7,351 bases of DNA from Actinomycetota bacterium (GTDB lineage Bacteria > Actinomycetota > Thermoleophilia > Gaiellales > F1-60-MAGs149), in contig CANKHS010000063.1 in assembly GCA_947481755.1 (NCBI GenBank), forward strand, positions 1 to 7,351, read 5' to 3'. Position numbers and translations under genes: made by a program. The number at the start of each line of letters is the position of its first letter. Position 1 is the stretch's first letter. The notes below the pieces were generated by a model, which did not search any database, was not told the DNA's origin, and saw only the letters and a list, made by a program, of their open reading frames with translations. Below, piece by piece: positions 1 to 5,372 of this stretch.

Positions 1-676
1 CGGACGCCTCGGACCACTGCTTTGCCGTGCGCTCGGCAACCGACTTCTTGGCCAAGACCAGTTTGGAGCCAGTCGACTGCGCGAGTACCTGCATCTCGCA
101 GGCTCGCTCGAGGAAATACGTGCGCAGCCAGGCCTCAGCGGGTGTCGAGCCGACGATGATCACGCCGTGGTTGCGCAAGAACAAGACATTGGCGCCCTTG
201 GCCACTGCGCGTGCGAGGCGGGTGCCCTCGTCCTCTTCCTGGACCTGGCCACCATAATCGAGCGTGGCAACGGCGCCATGGAACGACATCGAGTTCTGCG
301 TCAGGCGCGTCAGAAAACCGTCTTCTGTGCAGGCAATCGCGGTGGCGTACGGCATATGCGTGTGCATCACACAACGGGCATTTGGGCGCGCGGCATGGAT
401 CTGACGATGGATCTGGATCGCGGTCACCTGACCACCACCCGAGCCGTCAAGAACGTTGCCGTCAAGGTCGACGAGCAGGATGTCGCTCGGCTTCATCTCC
501 GACCAGTGCGGTCCGTAGCGATTGAGCAAGAAGACGTCGTCGTGGCCGTCAATCGCCAGCGAGTAGTGATTATCAATGCCCTCGTTGTAGCCATGGACGG
601 CAGAGATGCGCAACAGAGCAGCAACCTCTACGCGGGCCGCGGCAAGGACCTTCTTGTCAATCGTCGGAGTGCTCAT
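1..676 (-). CDS. Class II aldolase/adducin family protein, C-terminus cut by window edge
   Basis: The frame is open from ATG at 676 to the left edge, giving 225 residues; family members usually have about 210-270, so only the tail is missing. The fold family (L-fuculose-phosphate aldolase, ribulose-phosphate epimerase, adducin heads) binds a divalent metal through three histidines. Here these are H105 and H107 in MHTHMPYATA and H170 in FLRNHGVIIVG. The N-terminal substrate loop reads GYNEGIDNHYSLAI (residues 29-42). Where fuculose aldolase has its catalytic Glu after two serines, this protein reads QVTAIQIH (83-90), with Ala86 at the Glu position. That is closer to adducin-like members, so aldolase activity is doubtful. 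It is a cytosolic protein with no signal peptide. The start is supported by a TAGTTT box spaced for a leaderless mRNA. It lies 41 bases downstream of the protease stop on the same strand. The family is secure; the substrate and reaction are unknown. Confidence 0.9.
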   Translation of the reverse strand, partial: MSTPTIDKKVLAAARVEVAALLRISAVHGYNEGIDNHYSLAIDGHDDVFLLNRYGPHWSEMKPSDILLVDLDGNVLDGSGGGQVTAIQIHRQIHAARPNARCVMHTHMPYATAIACTEDGFLTRLTQNSMSFHGAVATLDYGGQVQEEDEGTRLARAVAKGANVLFLRNHGVIIVGSTPAEAWLRTYFLERACEMQVLAQSTGSKLVLAKKSVAERTAKQWSEAS

Positions 677-682
677 GTGCGA

Positions 683-688
683 AAACTA
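683..688 (-). promoter_or_regulatory. Putative -10 box (TAGTTT) of the aldolase/adducin gene
   Basis: Read on the minus strand the sequence is TAGTTT-TCGCAC-ATG. The hexamer fits TAnnnT and ends six bases before the ATG at 676, so transcription would start on the A of the start codon. No Shine-Dalgarno sequence lies between. This is the arrangement of a leaderless actinobacterial gene. No convincing -35 was identified. Confidence 0.5.
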
Positions 689-717
689 CCAGCAACTGAG
701 GTACGCGATACGCGAAC

Positions 718-1896
718 CTAGCCGACGGTGAGCGTTGCGCACGTCAAGGTAGAGACATTGCCGACGCTGTCTTTGGAGGTGATACACCAGACGTACTTGC
801 CGTAGGCAAAACCACGCGGTACGCGCCACTGCACAAGATTGTCGACGCCAGCCCGATTGACTGCAGAGACGGTCGAGAAGCGGCGCAGAACGGTTCCACC
901 CTTTGTGCGACGGATCGTAATCGCCTCGCGCGTCTTCCCTGTTTCGCCGGTCACGCGGTAGCGCAATTTGACTTTGGCCCCGGGTACCTGTCGAGCGTTG
1001 CGCACCGTCACGTTCGGTGGCGACTGGTCCGAAGACTGCGCCCAGGCGACGGCATCTCCCGCGAGAAGTGGTGTGATCCAGCCCGTCAGCGTCGCCACGC
1101 GGGTATAGAGCCCCGGACGATTGGCGGCACCGCACTCGTAGCCCCAAGACACGATGCCCGCAAGCAGGATGCGATCGTCCGCTGGATCTGGTGTCTCCGC
1201 ACCAGCGACAACGGTCAGCGGCCCGCCACTATCGCCTTGGCAGGTATCAATGCCGCCAGCGGGGAGTCCCGCGCAGACCATCTTCGTCGCCTCGGAGAGA
1301 GTTACCTGATCACTATCGGCGCACTCTTGGTCACTCACGATCGGCAGGGTCGCCTGCATCAACACATCCGTAGTCGTGCCGCCATTGGACGTGAGGCCCC
1401 AGCCCGCAATTCGCGCAGTCGCTCCGGCGGCGTAGTACGGCGCATCTGCTGTCGTCGCGAGCGCGAGGGCAGGGCCGGGAAGATCCGTGGTGGTCTCGAT
1501 CAGCGCCGAGTCATACGGTCCCCCCTCCTTGCCCGATTGACGCGCATACTGGGGATTGACGGCAATCCGAGCGACCGTAAAGGGTGTTCCATCGTCGATA
1601 CTCAAATCGCCACGCCCAGCAACACCCGTCAGCGTGTTTGCGGGAATCGCGATTCCGTTATCGACGACGCAATGTGCAGCCGTCAGGATGTATCGCGCGC
1701 CTACGATCGTGCCGCCGCACGACCACGCGTTGCTCTTGGAGACGGTCGCTTCGAGATAGACAATCCACGGCATCTCGGTGATGGCAACAGGTGATCCACC
1801 GACCACACGCACGTGCGGGGCAGCGGCCTGCGCGGGAAGCACTGAGGTGATCAGAGCGATCACAAGCACAAGAAATCCAAGAGAGATTCGACGCAT
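718..1896 (-). CDS. Secreted trypsin-like serine protease (S1 family) with C-terminal beta-rich domain
   Basis: From ATG at 1896 this encodes 392 residues; an in-frame GTG at 1905 would add three. The start MRRISLGFLVLVIALITSVL is a signal peptide ending near AQA, so the enzyme is exported. A short propeptide ends at HVR, and VVGG matches the trypsin activation site. The catalytic triad is visible: H75 in LTAAHC, D129 in PYDSALIE and S223 in GDSGGPL. D217, six residues before the serine, predicts cleavage after Lys/Arg. Six cysteines sit as expected for the three conserved S1 disulfides. The S1 domain ends near residue 280. Residues about 295-392 form an extra domain with beta-strand character and a likely Cys pair (C371, C386), possibly Ig-like and used for substrate or wall binding. 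No sortase motif or C-terminal anchor is visible. I prefer the ATG because it gives a normal signal peptide and fits a TAGTGT box at 1911-1906. Protease identity is certain; the tail's function is inferred. Confidence 0.95.
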   Translation of the reverse strand: MRRISLGFLVLVIALITSVLPAQAAAPHVRVVGGSPVAITEMPWIVYLEATVSKSNAWSCGGTIVGARYILTAAHCVVDNGIAIPANTLTGVAGRGDLSIDDGTPFTVARIAVNPQYARQSGKEGGPYDSALIETTTDLPGPALALATTADAPYYAAGATARIAGWGLTSNGGTTTDVLMQATLPIVSDQECADSDQVTLSEATKMVCAGLPAGGIDTCQGDSGGPLTVVAGAETPDPADDRILLAGIVSWGYECGAANRPGLYTRVATLTGWITPLLAGDAVAWAQSSDQSPPNVTVRNARQVPGAKVKLRYRVTGETGKTREAITIRRTKGGTVLRRFSTVSAVNRAGVDNLVQWRVPRGFAYGKYVWCITSKDSVGNVSTLTCATLTVG

Positions 1897-1897
1897 A

Positions 1898-1971
1898 ACG
1901 TGCACACACTATGACCGTTTACCGCCCGGTACCGAGTGGACGTCTGCCCGCCCACATGGCACCGTGCACGT
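1898..1971. repeat. Inverted GTGCACGT pair abutting two divergent start codons
   Basis: The octamer GTGCACGT occurs on the minus strand at 1905-1898, one base before the protease ATG, and on the plus strand at 1964-1971, directly before the ATG of the small membrane protein. The two copies therefore bracket the divergent intergenic region as an inverted repeat. Neither gene has a Shine-Dalgarno sequence here. The core GTGCAC is itself palindromic, so it could be a protein-binding site, but eight bases is short and chance is possible. Confidence 0.3.
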
Positions 1972-2127
1972 ATGGGCGTTCGTATCCTCTTCGGCATTCT
2001 CGCGGCTGGCCTGCTCGTGATCGCCTGGTCGGCATGGCATGGCGGACTCGCAATCGTCACGATTGGCGCCGTCGTACTCGCTGGCTGGATGGGTTGGATG
2101 GCGCTCAATGGCCTGCTGCGACGCTAA
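1972..2127 (+). CDS. Small two-helix membrane protein, unknown function
   Basis: This encodes 51 residues starting MGVRILFGILAAGLLVIAWS. Two hydrophobic segments, about residues 3-20 and 24-41, are separated by a short WHGG turn, and the protein ends in basic LLRR. This is the shape of a small inner-membrane hairpin with positively charged ends inside. The same frame can open 36 bases upstream at 1936, but that adds a polar MDVCPPTWHRAR stretch untypical of a membrane protein start, so the internal ATG is preferred. It is divergent from the serine protease (75 bases between start codons) and lies 54 bases upstream of the recombinase gene on the same strand. I do not recognise the family. No catalytic or binding motif is visible. 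Hydrophobic composition and coding-like codons support a real gene, but at this length confidence is moderate. Confidence 0.55.
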   Translation: MGVRILFGILAAGLLVIAWSAWHGGLAIVTIGAVVLAGWMGWMALNGLLRR

Positions 2128-2181
2128 GTCAGCTGCGTCGAGCACGGCAAGACTCAGGCGCCTCGCGGCGAATGTCCAAAG

Positions 2182-3063
2182 ATGGCCTTGGTGGCGGACC
2201 CGATTGAGCAGCACCTCACCGCGTTGCGTGCCCGCGGCGCGAGCCCGCAGACACTCCGCGCTTACCGGTCAGACCTCACCGACTATGCCGGCTGGCTCGA
2301 GACGCGCGGCTCCTCCACGACGCAGGCAACCCGCAGCGACGTTCGAGCGTACGCCGCCCACCTCGCCAGCAGTGGGCTTGCGCCCTCGACGCGCGCACGT
2401 CGCCTGTCGTCGGTTCGCGGCTTTCATCGTCGATTGGCGGGCGAAGGCGAAACCGACCCAGCTGCGGAGATCCCCGGACCAAAGCGCCCTCGTCGCCTGC
2501 CAACCGTCCCGGCCGCTCGGGATGCAGCACGCATGCTCGACGTCGCCTGGCCCGATACCCCACTCGGACTTCGCGACTGTGCACTGCTCGAGTTGCTCTA
2601 TGGCGCTGGGCTACGTGCCGCTGAGGCCTGCGCCCTCGATGTCGCGAGTCTCGAGGGTCGAACGCTGCGCGTGACCGGCAAGGGCGGCAAAACACGGCTC
2701 GTGCCCATCGGTGACCCCGCCGCCGACGCAGTCACTGCATGGCTTGCACGCGGTCGACCCGAACTCGCCGCTGCCCCCGACTCTGAGGCACTGCTGCTGT
2801 CGACCCGAGGCAAACGACTCGACACGTCTGGCGTTCGACGCGCACTCAACCGACGCCTCCAGGCCGTTGGGCTCGAACAACACGGCCCACACGCCTTGCG
2901 TCATGCCTACGCGACGCACATGCTGGAAGGTGGCGGCGATCTGCGCGCGATCCAAGAATTGCTCGGCCACGCATCCCTCGCAACCACAGAGATCTATACG
3001 CACCTCGGTTTACCCCACCTCCGCCAGGCGCACGCGCAGGCGCATCCGCGCGGCGAAGGCTAG
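2182..3063 (+). CDS. xerD: Tyrosine recombinase of the XerC/XerD family
   Basis: This encodes 293 residues, the usual Xer length of about 295-310. The N-terminal core-binding domain (residues about 5-85) contains SPQTLRAYRSDL. The catalytic domain follows a KRPRRLP linker near 100-107. All active-site residues are present with Xer spacing: R145 in GAGLR, K167 in GKGGK, H237 and R240 in HALRHAYATHML, H263 in ELLGHASLATTEIYTH, and the nucleophile Y272. Such enzymes resolve chromosome dimers at dif sites by strand exchange at the terminus, working with the FtsK translocase. Completeness, ordinary composition and the absence of phage or integron neighbours point to the housekeeping enzyme instead of an integrase. 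Whether it corresponds to XerC or XerD cannot be settled here; many actinobacterial annotations use xerD. No Shine-Dalgarno sequence or clear -10 precedes the ATG. It may be co-transcribed with the small membrane gene 54 bases upstream. Confidence 0.92.
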   Translation: MALVADPIEQHLTALRARGASPQTLRAYRSDLTDYAGWLETRGSSTTQATRSDVRAYAAHLASSGLAPSTRARRLSSVRGFHRRLAGEGETDPAAEIPGPKRPRRLPTVPAARDAARMLDVAWPDTPLGLRDCALLELLYGAGLRAAEACALDVASLEGRTLRVTGKGGKTRLVPIGDPAADAVTAWLARGRPELAAAPDSEALLLSTRGKRLDTSGVRRALNRRLQAVGLEQHGPHALRHAYATHMLEGGGDLRAIQELLGHASLATTEIYTHLGLPHLRQAHAQAHPRGEG

Positions 3064-3091
3064 AAGCGTCGCGATGAGCCAAGAGCGATCG

Positions 3092-3097
3092 TATGAT
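3092..3097 (+). promoter_or_regulatory. Putative -10 box (TATGAT) for the zinc-ribbon gene
   Basis: TATGAT matches five of six bases of the consensus TATAAT and stands out in this GC-rich sequence. Transcription would begin near 3104, three bases before the ATG at 3107, giving a near-leaderless mRNA. A possible -35 (TCGCGA, 3069-3074) at 17 bases matches only half the consensus. If correct, translation starting at 3074 could not come from this promoter. Confidence 0.4.
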
Positions 3098-3106
3098 CTG
3101 GCTCAG

Positions 3107-3769
3107 ATGGCGACCGCACACGAACGAATGACCTCTACCGATCGCCTGCTCGCGTGTGCAATCTGCGAGCGCACGATTCTGCTCGGCGAGGAGTCTCTGC
3201 GGTTTACCGACCGTGATCAGTCACGTACCGTCTGCCGGCTCTGTGCCTCAAGCGCACGACAAGATGGTTGGGTCGAAGCAGGCCGCCCGTCGCCACCCCC
3301 TACGCGCCCACAGCGCGAGCCGGGCCGCCTTTCGCGCATACTCACGCGTTCGCAGACACCACCAGCACTTGACCCGGCAGACCCAATTCTCGCACCACAC
3401 GGCCTTGGTACGTCTGACGACCTCGCGCGTGCCACGACCATGTTGATCGGCGTCGAGACCTTCAACGCCAGTCCATACCGCGGCACCGTTTCGGGTATTG
3501 CCAAGAGTTTGGGACAGGCCAAGGTCAGCGTTGTTGCCTTCGGGGGGCGCCGACCGGGCGCCGCCATCACGATTGTTTGGGATTTGTCGTGGTACCGCTA
3601 CCTCGTTGAGCCCGGCGGTATTCCAGCCGTCCGCCTTGACGAGCGCGGCGACTCGCTTGCCGAACTCGCACCTCGCTGGCGCGATTGGAATGCCCGCGCC
3701 TGCGCCGATGGCTCAATCGAGCTGGACATCAAGCCGCCAAAGCGCGGCTCAGCTACCCCCACGGCGTAG
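3107..3769 (+). CDS. Uncharacterised zinc-ribbon protein, probably actinobacterial-specific
   Basis: This encodes 220 residues from the ATG at 3107. The N-terminus has a four-cysteine zinc ribbon, CAIC (C17, C20) and CRLC (C43, C46), 22 residues apart. A proline/arginine-rich, probably disordered linker spans about 58-100. A second conserved-looking domain covers about 105-195, with FNASPYRGTVSGIAKSLG, a hydrophobic strand ending ITIVWDLSWYRYLV and APRWRDWNARA. There is no signal peptide or membrane helix. I recall similar unnamed proteins in Thermoleophilia genomes but know of no assigned function; binding of nucleic acid or protein partners is a guess. It follows the recombinase gene by 10-43 bases depending on start. 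Alternative starts are ATG 3074 (11 residues more, weak AGAAG upstream) and ATG 3128. I chose 3107 because TATGAT at 3092-3097 suits it. The Trp-rich C-terminal half suggests a folded domain. Real coding status is clear; function is unknown. Confidence 0.8.
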   Translation: MATAHERMTSTDRLLACAICERTILLGEESLRFTDRDQSRTVCRLCASSARQDGWVEAGRPSPPPTRPQREPGRLSRILTRSQTPPALDPADPILAPHGLGTSDDLARATTMLIGVETFNASPYRGTVSGIAKSLGQAKVSVVAFGGRRPGAAITIVWDLSWYRYLVEPGGIPAVRLDERGDSLAELAPRWRDWNARACADGSIELDIKPPKRGSATPTA

Positions 3770-3812
3770 CGTTCACAGTGCTGCTAAGTGGCAGCGTCGC
3801 GGTCACCCCGGG

Positions 3813-3818
3813 TACACT
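3813..3818 (+). promoter_or_regulatory. Putative -10 box (TACACT) of the FAD oxidoreductase gene
   Basis: The sequence reads TACACT-CGCTCT-ATG, so the hexamer ends six bases before the start codon, exactly the spacing for transcription beginning on the A of ATG at 3825. No Shine-Dalgarno sequence is present. The -35 region (about 3789-3795) is poor. It is the same arrangement as the aldolase/adducin gene. Confidence 0.5.
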
Positions 3819-3824
3819 CGCTCT

Positions 3825-5249
3825 ATGGCTACGACCGCAACGAGTGACGCCCTGTCCGGCAGTGCCCAGGCAGAGGACGCCCACTACCGCACCACGAGTT
3901 TCTGGCACGACAGCGTGCCCGGCACGCTGTCGAAGCGGCCGCCGCTGCCAGGCGATCTCGAAGCCGACGTTGCCATCGTCGGCGCGGGCTTTACAGGCCT
4001 CTGGACCGCCTATTCGCTGACCGAGATCGATCCGTCGCTGCGGATTGTGATCGTCGAGCGCGACATCGCTGGTTTTGGCGCCTCTGGACGCAACGGTGGC
4101 TGGTGCTTCGGTGGCCTACCCGGCAGTCGTCAGCGTTTCGTCAAGACTCATGGTCACGACGAGGTCATGCGCTACGAGCGCGCCTGCTTCGACACCGTCG
4201 ATGTGATCGGCGCGACGCTCGCGAAGGAAGGCATCGACGCGCATTTCCACAAGGGTGGCTGGTCGACGCTGGCGATGACCCAGGTCGGCCTGATGCATTC
4301 GCGCGAGGCAATCGAAGCGCACCATGCCTTCGGCCATACCGACGACGACTATCGTCTGCTGTCGCGCGAAGACACCTTGGCGCGCACCAACGTGCCCGGC
4401 GCACTCGGCACCGTCTTCAGTCCACACGCGGCACGCGTCCACCCGGCACGACTCGCTCGCGGACTCGCCGACGCCGTCGAGCGCCGTGGCGTTGGTATCT
4501 ACGAGGGCACGAATGCGCGTCGAATCGAGCCAGGCCGAGTGATCACCGACCGCGGCACGATCCATGCCACGTACGTGATCCGCGCGACCGAGGGGTTTAC
4601 GCCCGAGCTTGAGGGCGAGAAGCGGCGTCTGATGCCGTTTGCCTCGTGCATGGTCGCCACCGAGCCACTCTCGCAGGCGATCTGGGACGAGATCGGCTGG
4701 AACGAGCGCGAGACGCTCTCCGACGGGCGCCGCCTCTTTATCTACGCGCAGCGTACGGCCGATGATCGCATCGCGCTCGGCGGCCGTGGCCACCCCTATA
4801 TCTTTGGCAGCAAGCTCGAGCGCGAGTTCCATGACCTCCCGGTCCACCAGCGTCTACAGGGCGTGATTGCCAAGCTGTTTCCGGCCGCTGCCGACGCCAA
4901 GATCACCCATACCTGGGGCGGCGTGCTCGGCATCCCTCGCGATTTCAACGCCTCGGTTGGGCTTGATCCCAAGACGGGAATGGGTTGGGCTGGCGGCTAC
5001 GTCGGCGACGGCGTCGCGATCACAAACCTCGCTGGGCGCACGCTTGCCGATCTGATTACGCAGCGCAAGACCGATCTGGTGTCACTGCCCTGGGTCAATC
5101 ATCAGTCCCGTAAGTGGGAACCCGAACCACTGCGCTACATCGCCGCCAACAGCTCACTCAAGTTGCTGCGCATTGCAGAACAGAACGAAGAGACGGGCAC
5201 GAAAACCTCGCGCGCCGGCTCGATCGTCGACTGGCTGACCGGGCACTGA
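3825..5249 (+). CDS. FAD-dependent oxidoreductase, DAO family (amine or amino-acid oxidase-like)
   Basis: This encodes 474 residues. The dinucleotide-binding motif IVGAGFTG (51-58) is followed by E78 at the end of the second strand (IVIVERD), expected to bind the adenosine ribose. GFGASGRNGGW (83-93) is the second FAD-contact motif typical of DAO enzymes such as gamma-glutamylputrescine oxidase (PuuB). The C-terminal FAD loop is GWAGGYVGDGVAITN (387-401). The preceding segment RPPLPGDLEADV is also usual in PuuB-like proteins. These flavoenzymes oxidise a C-N bond of an amine or N-alkylated amino acid, releasing aldehyde or keto acid and usually hydrogen peroxide. The substrate cannot be read from the sequence. 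About 85 residues follow the last FAD motif, longer than in PuuB-sized relatives (about 425). It is cytosolic. The frame opens further upstream, but that part overlaps the zinc-ribbon gene, and a TACACT box fits the ATG at 3825. It converges on hutF. Confidence 0.9.
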   Translation: MATTATSDALSGSAQAEDAHYRTTSFWHDSVPGTLSKRPPLPGDLEADVAIVGAGFTGLWTAYSLTEIDPSLRIVIVERDIAGFGASGRNGGWCFGGLPGSRQRFVKTHGHDEVMRYERACFDTVDVIGATLAKEGIDAHFHKGGWSTLAMTQVGLMHSREAIEAHHAFGHTDDDYRLLSREDTLARTNVPGALGTVFSPHAARVHPARLARGLADAVERRGVGIYEGTNARRIEPGRVITDRGTIHATYVIRATEGFTPELEGEKRRLMPFASCMVATEPLSQAIWDEIGWNERETLSDGRRLFIYAQRTADDRIALGGRGHPYIFGSKLEREFHDLPVHQRLQGVIAKLFPAAADAKITHTWGGVLGIPRDFNASVGLDPKTGMGWAGGYVGDGVAITNLAGRTLADLITQRKTDLVSLPWVNHQSRKWEPEPLRYIAANSSLKLLRIAEQNEETGTKTSRAGSIVDWLTGH

Positions 5250-5257
5250 TCCTCGGA

Positions 5258-5300
5258 GATCAACTTTGCTTTGGGGTCAGACCCCAAAGCAAAGTTGATC
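5258..5300. repeat. Perfect 43-base palindrome, REP-like; possible bidirectional terminator or mRNA-end stabiliser
   Basis: Two 21-base arms (5258-5278 and 5280-5300) are exact reverse complements around a single A at 5279. The arms begin and end with GATC and the centre reads GGGGTCAGACCCC. Transcribed in either direction it would fold into a very stable hairpin with a GC-rich tip. It starts 8 bases after the oxidoreductase stop codon. There is no T-run after the stem, so it is not a classic intrinsic terminator. The GGGGTC-GACCCC core resembles REP-type repeats spread by RAYT transposases in other bacteria; no such gene is in the window. Confidence 0.85.
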
Positions 5301-5327
5301 AACATCGACAACCCGGCCAACCAAACC

Positions 5328-5368
5328 AAAACTTTGCATAGGGGTCTGACCCCAAAGCAAAGTTGATC
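5328..5368. repeat. Second, imperfect copy of the palindrome, BIME-like arrangement
   Basis: The right arm (5348-5368) is identical over all 21 bases to the right arm of the first palindrome, 68 bases away. The left arm (about 5328-5346) keeps AACTTTGC and GGGGTC, but TTT between them has become ATA and the outer GATC is lost. The centre base is T instead of A, giving GGGGTCTGACCCC. The copy ends four bases before the hutF stop codon. The spacer (5301-5327) is unrelated AC-rich sequence. Two head-to-tail palindromes between genes resemble a bacterial interspersed mosaic element. Confidence 0.8.
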
Positions 5369-5372
5369 GCCG

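Noticed and set aside
167..721. A 184-codon open frame on the plus strand
   Set aside because: It is antisense to the aldolase/adducin gene, whose minus-strand frame has clear family motifs. High GC content produces long accidental frames opposite real genes.
1237..1794. A 185-codon plus-strand open frame
   Set aside because: It is antisense to the serine protease, has arginine-rich low-meaning composition and no recognisable motif.
2182..3063. Phage or integron integrase marking a mobile island
   Set aside because: Length, catalytic spacing and motifs fit housekeeping Xer proteins. No tRNA, attachment-site repeat, cassette or phage gene is nearby.
2711..3106. An upstream extension of the zinc-ribbon reading frame to 2711
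   Set aside because: This part overlaps the catalytic half of the recombinase in another frame and has no domain-like composition.
3498..3824. An upstream extension of the FAD oxidoreductase frame to 3498
   Set aside because: It overlaps the conserved C-terminal domain of the zinc-ribbon gene in a different frame, and a -10-like box points to the start at 3825.
4116..4847. A 243-codon minus-strand open frame
   Set aside because: It lies fully inside the oxidoreductase on the opposite strand and shows no family features; the sense protein is well conserved.
5258..5300. Classic Rho-independent terminator
   Set aside because: The hairpin is very strong but no T-run follows on either strand, so I call it a REP-like palindrome with only possible terminator function.
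5258..5368. Short CRISPR array
   Set aside because: Only two units are present, they are self-complementary along their whole length and there is one spacer-like gap with no cas genes.
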